Of a stretch of DNA of 64,000 bases, positions 22,713-34,240 are shown in pieces. Position numbers and translations under genes: made by a program. Source of the DNA: Umbelopsis ramanniana AG (taxonomy: Eukaryota > Mucoromycota > Umbelopsidomycetes > Umbelopsidales > Umbelopsidaceae); the NCBI RefSeq assembly GCF_025399195.1, contig NW_026252151.1, forward strand, positions 62,001-126,000. The letters are read 5' to 3'. Position 1 is the stretch's first letter. Every line of letters begins with the position of its first letter. The notes beneath the pieces were generated by a model. That model had not been told where the DNA came from, made no database searches, and was given only the letters and a program-made list of their open reading frames with translations.

Positions 22713-23029
22713 GCTCCAAAGGTAAGCGACCTTTGACAATGTAACCTTTGCGGCATCCGGCGAAAAGCGGGATATGCTAAGCCCTTTTGACCAAAATTAC
22801 AATGTGGCGCGCCTCAAAACTGCAGCGAGCAGGCAATTGTTTGAAAATAGCCGCGATGTTTTCAGTAAAGATGACTGTAAGGCGACTGAGTGGCAGTAGG
22901 ATATCTTTGTCTTAAATTGCTATCAATAGTATTAAGAAAACACAAATGAATAGCGTGGTAAATTTACATTGATATTATGAAATATGACGGGATTTGGCCA
23001 GTGTGAACACCGACCTTACCATCGACGGG

Positions 23030-23991
23030 ATGGCAAAATTTGCCAGTAGACGGACTTCACCAGTGCAAGGCAGAATGAAACGACCGCGTGAAGGCGCAAA
23101 AGAAAATCAGAATGTCAAACGCCAAGCTACTCTTTCTTCATTCGTAATTAAACCGAAACTTCCAACATACTTCCATTTGGATCATTCATCTAAAGACAAC
23201 ACATTCAAAGCCACTTTCGCAGATGTCCATCAGTCCTTAAATGCAACCCAAGGATTTGAAACTAAAATATATTGGCAAGCCAACGATACCCAAATAACAC
23301 TCACCACTAATATCCGGAACGGCACATTTGAGGATCAAGATACATGGCAGCAAAAGTGCGAAAGGCTGTCTTCGTCTATAGCGGCTGACGAGAAGAAACA
23401 TTTTGAAAAACTGGAGACGATGTTTTTGGAGGCTGTGGATAGGAACGACTCATCTACCACCCTCAGTGCCGCAGCGGCTATGGCGTGCTTCGAAAGAGAT
23501 TGGTCTGGATCACCTGTGAATGGCCTTAGGCGGCTGCTACACATCATTTCAACTTTAGACATAGACGAGGAAGATCAAACACGTTATGCGGTGCTTGTGT
23601 GGTTGCAATGCGCAGAAACCAAAGGGTTCATGACCACTAGCGATTGTATAGACTACCTACTTTTCTACGTTGAAAAAGTCTCTCATCGAAAAGCAGTAAA
23701 CAATGGTGCGATCTTAATATCAGATGCAGCCCCGAAACGTCAACCAAAACCGACACTGGATAGAATACTCCTTCTTAAAGACAAGGGCATGGGTATTAGA
23801 GATTTTTTACTGGCAATGTATATAAGATCAGAATTTTTAAGTGGTCGCCAAGGTGAGTAGTTGATACAAATTTAATGCTGCTTCAAGTTTAACATTGCTG
23901 ATGATTTGGTACTGCAGGAGATCGAATAGCGATGCAATCCATGGTTGCGCGTTGGTACTCTACCGTTGTTTCCATTAAATCACCAAAATAG
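23030..23991 (+). CDS. Unrecognised 298-aa protein with KEN box and PIP-box-like motif
   Basis: Two exons (23030-23852, 23918-23991) joined by a GTGAGT...CAG intron. I do not recognise the family. The basic N-terminus holds MKRPREG (NLS-like), KEN at residues 24-26, and QATLSSFV at 32-39, resembling the PCNA-interacting QxxLxxFF motif except for the last aromatic residue. The rest (60-298) looks folded and mostly helical, with ERLSSSIAADEKKHFEKLE and RRLLHIISTLDIDEEDQTRY, and ends ARWYSTVVSIKSPK. Basic tail plus KEN and PIP motifs suggests a nuclear, cell-cycle-degraded replication or repair factor; this is inference. An upstream out-of-frame ATG at 22984 could act as a uORF. The ATG at 23030 is chosen because no in-frame ATG lies before it. 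Confidence 0.8.
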
Positions 23992-24220
23992 TAGATAGTA
24001 GCATTATAGACAATTGCATTTCTCTCTTATATCATAACTTTTCAGCCATATCCATTTTTTTCAGCAGGTCTGATAGATACAAAGCAATACATGAGTTGAA
24101 AGTGTATCATTCTTGAGTGTTTAATTCGCCTGCGTGCGGGGGTGACTTGTTTTTCTAATTGGGGGGTTCGACGGAAAAAAAAATGTGCAGCACAGATCGA
24201 GCTCGTCAGTCCATTGTACA

Positions 24221-25389
24221 ATGTCAAAACGAGCTGCAGGGTTCAAATCCGACGAAAAGAAAAAGAAGGCGAAAACCTACCACATCTCCAAGGTAAGAAT
24301 TGTGACTACAACTAAGATCAGGTTCTTCTATATCTCATTTGGCCCATATGGGCGATCCAGGAGAAATCACCACGGAAGGGAGGATTCTGCATCGAAACTA
24401 ATGTTGCTGGAGTGATGGTTATGTGTGCTAGAAAGAAGGAGGATCGCGCAGTGAGAGAAATTCTAGACATTTTCAACGAGGTATAGTACATTATTTCACG
24501 GCTTGAGTCTATAGGATGGCAATTTCCTTAATTATTATTTTTTTAATAGTACGCAGATAAATTATATCCAGCGGAAGCATCCAAAGAGGAGGAGGAGGAA
24601 AATGAAGAGGAAGAGGAAGATATTGAAGCTATGATTGCAAAAGAAGTGAAGGCAATGTCTAATAAGCCAAAATCCAAGAAACGATTTGTCAATCTTCAAA
24701 CTGATACTGATTGTGGTAAGTTGGGCTAGAAAATTTTGATGTCTATTCCAGGGAGATACTAAATCGAATTTCAAGTACTATTCATTCGAACAAATCCTCC
24801 CGTTGACCCCGTTTCTTTTGTACACCATATTTTGACGGACATTAAGACGACACAAAAGAAGCGCACACGATTCGTGTCACGTTTGCTCCCCGTCGCGAAG
24901 ACATGTAATTCAAATATACCGGAAATTGTCAGAATGGCTGAAGAATTGTTCAAGCCTTACTTTCATACTGCTGGAGAGGATGGAAAAATAGAGCCAAAGA
25001 AGGTATGCTTTGCTGATTATTCAAGCAACAATGACTGAGCACCACCGTACTGATATATTGGATGTAGTTTGCTATTGTTTGCCGAATCCGGAATTGCGAA
25101 AAGATGGATAGACAGGAGCTCACCAAAAGCTTGGCTGGTGTGGTTGGAAAAGATCATACTGTCGATCTCGTGAACCCAGACCTTGTCATTATTGTTGAAA
25201 TCATCCAGGTTTGTAAACTTTTCGCATCATAGAGGTTCAGCGTTGGTTTACCCCGATTCTCAATTTCTTTTATCTCTTTTTTGCATCTCTCAGACCATTG
25301 GCATGATTTCTGTTGTCAAAGATTTCTACGATCTCAAAAAGTATAATATAGAGAGCATCTGCGGGCTCAATGAAAAGAAGGATGAATAA
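24221..25389 (+). CDS. TAN1: TAN1/THUMPD1-like THUMP protein, tRNA acetylation adaptor
   Basis: Adaptor that presents tRNA-Ser and tRNA-Leu to the Kre33/NAT10 acetyltransferase to make ac4C at position 12. The start MSKRAAGFKSDEKKKKAKTY is a basic nuclear-type leader. Next come ETNVAGVMVMCARKKEDRAV (family motif, GVxxxCxRxxE), an acidic EEEEENEEEEEDIE loop, then the THUMP fold: TRFVSRLLPVAKTC, FAIVCRIRNCEKMDRQEL, VDLVNPDLVIIVEIIQ and TIGMISVVKDFYDLKKYN. The protein ends NEKKDE. Six or so exons. It converges with the ankyrin gene, 123 bp between stop codons. Confidence 0.93.
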
Positions 25390-25512
25390 ACGGTCAATAT
25401 AGAGTGGTTCTATGTTTGTATTATTAGCGATATAATTTTTTTTTGTACAGTTATATGTTTCAAAGATAATTGGAGTCTATTTAACGATGTCGGAGCAGGA
25501 GGAGCATCAGGG

Positions 25513-26574
25513 CTATGTGGGTTTTACCCCAAATGCCTGCATTTTAGATATCAATACGTCGATATTGTCATCTGTATCTACACTCATTGATCGCATGCGT
25601 TCAACTATCAAGGGTACATCAAGATCGCCTTCGATGCCATTAGAGGATGGCATCGATTTAGAAAGCAAGGTATTTGACAAGCCATAATTTGGCGGTGCCG
25701 CGGCTGTTCCATTGGCAACTTGCTCGATATGCCGCTCCCGGATATGCTCCAAAAGTAATGAGGTTATCTAAAGTGTCATATTAGTAGGTTGTTGACACCG
25801 TTCGATCACAAATTCTTTATCGCTTACTCGTCGTAGATTTTTTATCGAAGGGTCTGCATCATCTGGTACGAAATAGTGTCAGCATGACTTGTGTCATGAA
25901 AGAGTAAAATATGATGTTATTCACATACTCGGGATACGAGACTCTTGGAGTGCCTGTATTGAACGCCTCCGCTCGTTTTTTTCGATCTCGGCTTTTGCCA
26001 GCAAGAGAGGAGTTAATCGAAATGGGTCGGATATCGGTATTGTGGCTCCTACACAATCCCCAGACTTTTTAGTGAACTTCAAGTGATTGAAAGAACAAGC
26101 ATATGAGATACTTACCTCTCAGCAGCAACAGAATGATGCAATCAACGTTCCCTGAGAGTACGGCTGATAAAAGAAAAATATGTGGTTTAGAATATGTTCA
26201 GGAAGATAGACGGATATTAACAAAAGCGGGTTTACCATAATGGAGAGGTAGCATTCCGTCATTGTCACAAATGGCATTATTCACATCGCATCCGTGATCA
26301 ATCAAGAGAGTTGCTATGGCTGTTGCATTTGCGTAGTTTTCTTTCCGTTTGCACACTATATGCAATGGTGTTTGTAGATTCTGATTGCGCATGGTGTCGA
26401 TATTTATAAGGGGATTTAAACTTCGAAGTATGTTGGATACTGCATTGCGTCAATAGAATTAATTCCAATCGCTACCAGATCACGGTTGCAACGCCATGAT
26501 TACCAACCTGTCTCTACACTTCCGGTAGCGCAAGCTTCGAGCAGAAGCACCGTGCCTTCGGCAGGATCGAGCAT
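25513..26574 (-). CDS. Small ankyrin-repeat protein
   Basis: Five or six exons starting MLDPAEGTVLLLEACATGSV. Ankyrin signatures: NLQTPLHIVCKRKEN, TAIATLLIDHGCDVNNAICD, DGMLPLHY, and a likely further repeat split by introns (AVLSGNVDCIILLL). After the repeats, ISDPFRLTPLLAKAEIEKNE and LLLEHIRERHIEQVANG are helical, and the protein ends MQAFGVKPT. About 270 aa. Ankyrin repeats bind other proteins; no catalytic domain is present, so the role is open. It follows SPF31 in the same orientation, and its start is 142 bp from that gene's stop. Confidence 0.75.
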
Positions 26575-26715
26575 TTTGTGAAAGATCCAGTAGAAAAATT
26601 TCAGTGCAAGTTGTATACATGAACTTTATTATGGAAACTATTCAAATTTGAAATATGCAATTTGGCAAAAAGTCTACAACGAAAAGCAAACTGTTGTTCG
26701 TTATCATGCTCTCCT

Positions 26716-27447
26716 TCACGCTGTCTTCTTCTTCTTGATTTTCTTTGCTCCTCCCTTTTTTTGAAAATCTCTCCAGCTGTTCACCCGCGTTTCTCGATTG
26801 GCTTCCCAAGCTTGCTTTTCTTCCACTTTGCGCTTTCTTTCCTGGATTGCCTCCTCTGTCTTGCGGGCTATTTCTCCTTCCGCTTCCATTTCCTTCTTGC
26901 GCAGCCTTCGCTTACGTAGTTCCATCTCTATCAGAATTTCCTTGACCTGGTCTTTGACGCCTTGCCGTCCTTCCGCCGACGTAATGTATGGGTATTCGCT
27001 TTCGTCTATTCGTGCAGGGACCATCGTCACCACTGGTTCGGCATCTGCATTTTCGCCATCTTTGGGTACTATCGTTTCTACTTTGCTGGGTATCATTTTC
27101 ACCTTGATGCCTTGTTTCCGAAGCACTTCCACTTTTGCTTCTTCGACGATACCCAGAATGAATCGAACACGAGTGTCATCACCGAGTTCGCTTTCTGCTT
27201 TTTTGAGTAAATCAAATGCGTCCTGTGCTTTAGGATGATCGACTTTGTCAGGATGAACCATGAGTGAACGTTTACGATAAGCCATTTTTAGTTCTTTTGG
27301 GTCAACTGCTTTATATGGGAGCTCCATGATGGAGAATGGATCCAATTTGAAAGTTGAGAGAATGCGATCTATTTCCATGTGCTTCTCTGATTGCGTTAGA
27401 TAGCGATCGATATCGAGATCGCTATTTGGCTTGTCTGTTGCGGCCAT
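26716..27447 (-). CDS. SPF31: DNAJC8/Spf31-type J-domain splicing factor
   Basis: Single-exon gene of 243 aa. The J domain at about residues 38-100 reads FSIMELPYKAVDPKELKMAY then LMVHPDKVDHPKAQDAFDLL, with the HPD motif that stimulates Hsp70. The C-terminal half is a charged helix (KEILIEMELRKRRLRKKEME, RKVEEKQAWEANRETRVNSW) and ends in a Lys-rich nuclear signal (KKIKKKKTA). Length and layout match human DNAJC8 and S. pombe Spf31, which associate with the spliceosome. It is one of the few intronless genes here. Confidence 0.92.
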   Translation of the reverse strand: MAATDKPNSDLDIDRYLTQSEKHMEIDRILSTFKLDPFSIMELPYKAVDPKELKMAYRKRSLMVHPDKVDHPKAQDAFDLLKKAESELGDDTRVRFILGIVEEAKVEVLRKQGIKVKMIPSKVETIVPKDGENADAEPVVTMVPARIDESEYPYITSAEGRQGVKDQVKEILIEMELRKRRLRKKEMEAEGEIARKTEEAIQERKRKVEEKQAWEANRETRVNSWRDFQKKGGAKKIKKKKTA

Positions 27448-27780
27448 GTTAGGAGGAAAATGTGGTTTGGGCGAGATGCAAAAAATTAGGCTATGGTGAA
27501 TTTGCCATAGATTTGATCTCCACAGCGCTATTCCTTTCGCTCACGTGAACAGCAATTACAAGCGTGAACAATACGCTTCACCACTTTTGCGTCCACTATG
27601 ACGTGGAACAATAAAGGAAGACATACATGACATTTCTGTAGTCAAAGGAGGTTTAGTTGGAGTCGACTTGACACGCCAATACGTCTGTATTAGGGTGTCA
27701 AGTGGAAGAGCTGTAGGGCCGCGAAAATTTAACTGAAGTATAGATGACTTGAAAGCAGTGCACTATCTGCATGGTCATGG
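27448..27780. other. Intergenic region upstream of SPF31
   Basis: About 330 bp without a supportable gene; expected to hold the SPF31 promoter. A CACGTG E-box-type site is visible at about 27,542. Confidence 0.4.
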
Positions 27781-28032
27781 CTAGTTTATAAATATACTGC
27801 TTTTACGATCTATCGACTTTATTATTCGAAGCGAATTCATCCATAAGCAGACACGCAAGAAGGTTTCGACATCCATCAACCCGTTTGTGACTCGTCTTTC
27901 GCCTGCGTTTTTGCGCACATAAACTCGCCCGCCGTCAACCTGCTCAATCTTCGATTCAGGAACAACAGACCAGAGGGGCTTGATTCTGTTATCTAAACAC
28001 AGATCCAATAATATCAAGTGCTTGACTTCCAT
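27781..28032 (-). CDS. Unrecognised 83-aa ORF divergent from PRP40
   Basis: ATG-started frame beginning MEVKHLILLDLCLDNRIKPL, with IEQVDGGRVYVRKNAGERRV in the middle. Composition is protein-like and balanced, but no family is recognised. The ATG is only 8 bp from the PRP40 start codon on the other strand, so if real, the two leaders must overlap. It may be a single-exon microprotein or a chance frame. Confidence 0.35.
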   Translation of the reverse strand: MEVKHLILLDLCLDNRIKPLWSVVPESKIEQVDGGRVYVRKNAGERRVTNGLMDVETFLRVCLWMNSLRIIKSIDRKSSIFIN

Positions 28033-28040
28033 TGATTAGA

Positions 28041-30640
28041 ATGAATGTCCCACCACCACGACCGGTAGTTTTCATTTCCCTTAGATCTTGTTTAGAGTGT
28101 GACTCCCAGTCTTCTAATCTCGAAGTGATCTATCATAATCTAGACATGGACTGAACATACGACGGCTGAAGGCCGCAAATATTGGTACAACAATTTTTCA
28201 AAGACAAGTACTTGGGAAAAACCAGAAGAGCTGTTGACAGAAGTAGAAAAAGCGTTGAAAGAGTGTGAATGGCAAGAATTCACCTCACCAGAAGGCAAAA
28301 AATATTACAGCCATAAATCAACCAAGGAGTCCAAATGGGAGATGCCAGAGGAATATAAAGGTAACAGTTCATAGCCATCGTATCCCTTGCCAATAATTGT
28401 CAATGTTAACTCAATATGCTTCTAGAATCTCTTCAAAAGGGTCAACAAGCTGAAGCGGCAAAGCAACAGTAAGTTTCCGAACATGATTGTCACATTCACG
28501 CTCGTTATTTTCGCTAACGTAGTTTACATTTGGATAGAGCCGCAGCTGAAGCAAGGATCGAGCAAATAGAACAAAATAATATGCCTCCCAACCTGCACGA
28601 ACGCCAAGAGTCACCACCCAATGTTGCGCCGGTTGCTATCGCACCACCGGTTAACATCCCACATCCAAAACCGCAAATGACTCAACCTACCGTTTTGGAG
28701 TTTGCAACAAAAGAGCAAGCAGAAGCAGCCTTTATTGACTTACTACGCAAAACTGTAAGCCCTCGCCATCCAGAGCTTTTCGGTCCCATCGCGAGCATTA
28801 TGATTAACGTGTCTATTATTTTAGGGTGTCAAATCAAGTTGGACTTGGGAACAAACTATGCGATCCATTATCACACAACCCGTTTATCGCGCGTTGAAGA
28901 CTTTGGCTGAAAGAAAGAGTGCTTTCAATACCTATATTGAACAAGAGACAAGAAGAGAAAAGGTAAATAACATACTGACCGTATATCATTACAAGCCCTC
29001 TAACATCATGATTGCGTTGTTGACTTCAGGAAGAACAAATAGAAACTGAAAAGAAAGTACGCGAGGACTTTATAAGCTTACTTTCCAGCACAAATGCGAT
29101 CCGTATTACAACACGGTATCGCAAAGCAGCAGCTTTACTAGAAAAGGAGCCGGCATGGGGTGCAATCACATCCGAACGATATAGACAGGCATTATACGAC
29201 GATTACATACACGAGCTCAGCAGGAAAGAAAAGGATGAATTGCGAGAGCTTCGAAAGCAAAGCATGGATCGATTTGCTGAATTGCTGCGATCTATTCCTG
29301 AAATCACGCACAGGACAACCTGGAAAGCGGCGCAAGAACTTTACTCTGCGCGCCCAGAGTATGCTGATAAAGGGAGATTCAAAGGCATGGATAAACTTGA
29401 TTTTTTGGTTGTATTTGAGGATCATGTCAAACATTTGGAACAAGTTGAATCGGATCAGAAAGCTAGAGTTGCCGATGCTAGAAAACGTACATATCGTAAG
29501 CATAGAGATGCATTCAAAGTAGGTTATTTGCTTGCTCCCGTGTATTGGTTCAAATGTAACCACGACGCTAACAAACATGATTTGATAGGAACTTTTGGCT
29601 GAATTGCGAGCAGGCAAACTCATCAATGCGAAGACGGATTGGATGGAGATTTACCCCCATTTGAAGGACGATTTGAGATACCAAAACATGTTGGGTCAAC
29701 CAGGATCTACGCCTCTCGACTTGTTCTGGGATATGGTCGATGACCTGGGAGAGCGATTCTACAAACAGAAGCGCATTATTTACGATATCCTCAAGGTATG
29801 TATGAAATAGCGACTGTCCAATTGATAATGCGGCGTGCTGATAAATTCATTGCTTTCCTGTACCAGAGCATACGGTATGAAATCACGGCAGACACCGAAT
29901 TCGCTCAGTTCCAGGAGGTTCTCAAGCCATACCCGGAGGTTGCTGAACGCGTTGATGATGAGAATTTGAAGTTGACCTTTGAGCATGTAAGTCTACTGCT
30001 ACGCTTGAAAAAAAAAAAAAAAGTTGATTGCGTTGGATGATTGCTAATACATCTGCCCCGCCCCCAGTTGCAAGAGAAAGAGGTTCGCCGAGCAAAAGAG
30101 GAGAAGCGTAGACGGGAAAAGAAAATGCGAAGAAAGCAGGATGCGCTAAAATCTGCACTCAAGCGACTCAAGCCAAGCATTGAAACTACCAGCAAGTGGG
30201 AGGATTTTGAATCCATCATCACACAATTGCCAGAATACCATGATCTCAAAGACGAGACGCTTGCCAAGGAAGTGTTTGACAAGCTTATTGTCAGGCTAAA
30301 CGTATGTGTTTCTGTAGACTGATTGGTAACTCGTTGCCTATCCTCTAACTGTATCCTATATAGGAAAAGGCTGAAAAGAAACGAACAAGCGATGACGACG
30401 AGGAGGAGGGCATGATACGTGACGATGACGCTGAGGCAGCACACCATGGCAGGAGGCACCACAGTAGCCAACAGGCAAGTGTTTATAATGCGCATGCACT
30501 GGAGTAACCTTTTGATTCTAACATTGCTACATTTGCGACAGGGACCTGAACCTATGAATGTTGACTCTCATGATGGACAGCGAGCCAGCGAAGAGGAAGG
30601 CAATGCACTAGACGAATATGTTAAAAGAACTAGGCACTAA
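28041..30640 (+). CDS. PRP40: PRP40 U1 snRNP-associated splicing factor (2 WW, several FF)
   Basis: Bridges the 5' splice site and branch point during early spliceosome assembly and binds the RNA polymerase II tail. A short first exon (MNVPPPRP, 28041-28064) is followed by two WW domains: [20 protein letters not shown] and [20 protein letters not shown], each ending in a W-x-x-P. After a Pro-rich spacer come FF domains, for example [33 protein letters not shown] and [21 protein letters not shown] basic coiled-coil stretch ([20 protein letters not shown]) and an acidic C-terminus follow, ending DEYVKRTRH. About nine exons. It converges with the START gene (188 bp between stops). Confidence 0.95.
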
Positions 30641-30828
30641 AATATCACATGGAAATAAAAGATGATGAAACACCAAAATCCAGGCAAACTATGATTTTTT
30701 AGGAGTGAACAAACGTGGTAAATCTTTCGTTTTCTTTTACAACCATGGTTGATACAATAAATTGACATGTTAAGTAAGTTTTCTTTTTTAAACAAAGGAG
30801 AGGAAGGAGGAATCGCCAAAATAACATT

Positions 30829-33800
30829 CTAACAGCTACAACCGAATTTACCCATGTAGTAGCAAACAACCATAGCAATGAAGAGTACGGAGAGTTGCTG
30901 GCTGTTGAATGTCAGATCCTCGTTAATAAAAATTATGATATTATTTGGGTTACTGGCACGCTGTAAGAGGCATAGAGAAATGTGAGTGAGAGGATAAGAT
31001 AAGTGGGAATGGTTAGGCGAGTTACTGACCTGAGGTGACTGTGGTACTATAGCGTAGCCACTAGGAACAAGAGCATGTCTATGCGTTGAAGATGCAACTG
31101 AAAAATTGTCGTGGGATAGATCAGAGCCACGGCGGATGTGTGACTTGTCAGAACCATGCTGAGTTGCTTGTGAAGTTTCGAACAAAGATTTTGGCTCGGC
31201 CGCGTCGGATTGAGATGGTGCAGCTAAAATAAATCAGGTTAAAACTGTGGTTACAAGATAAGTTGACGAGTACAACCATCGTCTTACCTGAGGAGTGAGT
31301 GGAATCTGCTGAATTCTTGCGATTTCGAAGACCACTGAAGTCGTCTTGAACATTCAATATTTCCGTTTTGGTGCCAGGTGATTCTGGTACAGGTATTTTG
31401 TCGACTTCCCGACTTGAGGGAACAGGATCAACTGGAGGTTGGGGTTTCAATATATCTGGAGTGGATGAGGTATCTTTGGTTTGTTGCGAAACAACCATGA
31501 GGCGGGGTACAAGTGCTTCACCATTCAGTGTGAATTTAGCACTGGTATTGGCTGCACCACTAACATGATCCTCCATAGTCAGGATCACAACTTTGCCGTC
31601 CATGTAGGGTTCGACAGAATAGATTCGTAAACTAGCATGATCGGTGGTCATTTCCACTCTAATGCCTTCACTAGGTGAAACTTGTACTTGAAGACCTGTT
31701 TTGCGACTAGCAGGAGGAATGCGGATATCTGTGCACCAAGATGATATGGCGCCAGGCTGCTGTTTCCGACGAGACCCTGAAGCATCATGCTTGACAATGT
31801 AGGTGATTTCATAAGACTTTGCTGTGCAATTGAAGTCTTCCTTGATAATTTTGCCAGCAACACGGCGAACGTAAGGCGGACAGCCGTGTTGTACCAAATA
31901 ATCTTGCACTTGAGCCACATAGAGGGATGACTCGCTCTTTAGACTACGGATGGCGGCAGATGGAAGACTAAAACCGTAATCGACATAGGATATGAAGGAA
32001 GCGTTGACAGACATGGTGATCCCATTTTCATCAAACTGGGGTACAAACACCCATCCTTGTAGATCTAAATTGCAGCGGCTGTATTTTCCAGTCGTGTCTT
32101 CAGGCAATAGAGGATCTGCTACACTGGTGATCAAGGTGTGAATCGCACCAGATGCAGGATCAGTCTCAATGGTGCTTATAGCAGACAGGTCGATAGGGGT
32201 TGCAAACTGAGGGAATCGAAGCTGAAGATAGATCAGGTAATCTTTTTGACTAAAGCGTTCAACGATCCTTCCGTCAATGACGTGTAAATCCCCTGTAACG
32301 TAAAGAAAAAGGGTGGCTATTTAGTATGGATGGCTAAAATAAAAACTCACAGCGTGTTCACTGCTATCCCACTTACACATTTTGCGAGCTCCAAAATTCT
32401 GTACCACTGAGCACACTTGTTCCGCGGTCCAGCCGTCGAGAATAATGCTATCGGCTCGGAGGACAAGTTTGTTGTCTTCCAGGGTACGAGAATATACTTT
32501 GGTGCCTTTGAGATCACCCTCGAAACTCCAGTTATCCAAACTAGCCGATAAATGCTTGAGTTTCGACATTTTTTCCATCTTGACATTGGGGTGACGGTGG
32601 TGAGGATAAAGCATGCGAGTAGGTACAGAAGAGGATTGAGTGGACATAGAATCACGTTGAACGCTAGAATTATCATCGCCGCCCGATGTGGAATCAGCTG
32701 AGTATGTAGTATCATGTTCGGCAAAGGTAATTCGCTTTTTCGAGCCAGGTAGCGGCGTAGGGGCGAGCACAGGCGAACGTCGACCCAAGGGGGTACTTTT
32801 GCTTTGAGGTGCGTTCTTGGGATTGTATCTTTCAGCGCCACCATTACTATAAAATGAAAAATGGAGAGTCCATCAGTAAACATTCCAATCAAAGTGCTCG
32901 AGGCGCAAGATTTCACGTACATTGGCATGGGTTCCATATTCATGATGGAAGGTCGTCTACCTAGTTTACGAATGGTAGTATTTGCTGAAGATTGCTGGGC
33001 CATACGATTTTGAGCCCTTAGACGGTCTGCTTTCTTCTGTAAATATCCATCAATGGTGGCGATAACAAGTGGTCGTCGAGCGAGGGATTTTTTTGCAAAG
33101 CCGGGCACCCAACCTTTCATTTCTTCTTGAACAATGTAGGTCACTTTGGTGGCTGGCGGAGACGAAGCCAATGGTTCCAAGATCCAGCCTTGGAGTTTCA
33201 CCTCAGTTCTTGATTTTCCGTGAATAGGTGGAATTTTGGGAGTTTCAACACTAGTGCAAGCGAACAGAATGACACCGCCAGCTGTGCATTCAATTTTCTC
33301 CACCAAAGCCATGTCTCGCGGTTTGCTAAATGGCAAAGGAGTTTAGTATGTTTGCATTGTATGGAATGAGAGCTTCTATGCTTACCTTGATGCTGTTGAT
33401 GGTTTGCATACTTCATAGGTTAGAGAAGTGGTGTCGTTGAGGTTTTCGATCAGGTTTCCATCTTCGTACCTACGGCCAAAAAAATTAATAAAAAGGATCG
33501 TCCAAAGAAGCAAGGTGTACTGTTTACATTCAAGCTCTAGGAAAAACCCCCCAAACTCACTGTTCATCCCACAATTTCCGCATGCCTATGACATAAAAAA
33601 TCGACTGTGGCGAAAAGCCTTGAATGATGGCTTCTCCTTTGAAAACTGGAGTTTTATCGCCTTTGACGGTACCTGAACGCATGTAAACCATCACTCCACT
33701 TTTGTGCTTCAACGCCTTTTTCCAGCTGGTTTCATCTTGGGCAATAGCCTTAAGTGTGATCAAAGCTGATTCGGCTTGATGCACATGATAGCCAGCTGAC

Positions 33801-34009
33801 GTGATAAGCGTATCGCCTTGAATAGAATTATAGGTGCCATTGCTGATTCGAGAGCCTAGTCTGACATCGTCGTCATCATCACTAAATACACTGCTTAAGG
33901 TCGGGTGGGTTTGGGAGGAGTTGAGCATAGACGAGCTGCCATTATACTCGGGATTCCAGTCGAGATAACTTTCATCTGACAATGCAGAAGATCTGCCTAG
34001 TGGAGGCAT
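30829..34009 (-). CDS. Tail-anchored protein with two START-like lipid-binding domains
   Basis: Starts MPPLGRSSALSDESYLDWNP with a disordered leader. First START-like domain: WKKALKHKSGVMVYMRSGTV, FKGEAIIQGFSPQSIFYVIG and KLQGWILEPL. The second: LDNWSFEGDLKGTKVYSRTL, LVLRADSIILDGWTAEQVCS, WDLHVIDGRIVERFSQKDYL and LQGWVFVPQFDENG. A Pro/Ser-rich region follows, then one C-terminal helix (QQLSVLFIAMVVCYYMGKFG) four residues before the end, CSC at the stop. START domains carry single lipids; a C-terminal anchor suggests action at a membrane contact or organelle surface. About 850-900 aa. The cargo is not predictable here. I know similar double-START proteins only as uncharacterised fungal sequences. 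Confidence 0.82.
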
Positions 34010-34240
34010 GAAGTGGCGGGTTTAAAGAAAGGAAGGGAGAAGTGAAAAGGAGTGTGTGTTCTGAAAAAAAAAAAAAATATTATCCATTACCACAAGCCCA
34101 AATTCAGCGCTTTCACAAAAATAGGAGCTCACGCACATTGGCTCCAAAGTCAGTAAGTGGGCACGTTGTAAAGCATAGCATTGGAAAAAAAAAATGTAAT
34201 GGAATTGTAAAAAGAACTTCTATAGAGTAATTTAATAAAC

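Noticed and set aside
22994-23029. Extending the KEN/PIP protein start upstream to a TTG codon
   Set aside because: Non-ATG start without support; the first in-frame ATG is at 23030. The ATG at 22984 is out of frame.
26662-27238. Plus-strand Leu/Phe/Ser-rich frames opposite SPF31
   Set aside because: They are shadows of the Lys/Glu-rich SPF31 coding strand.
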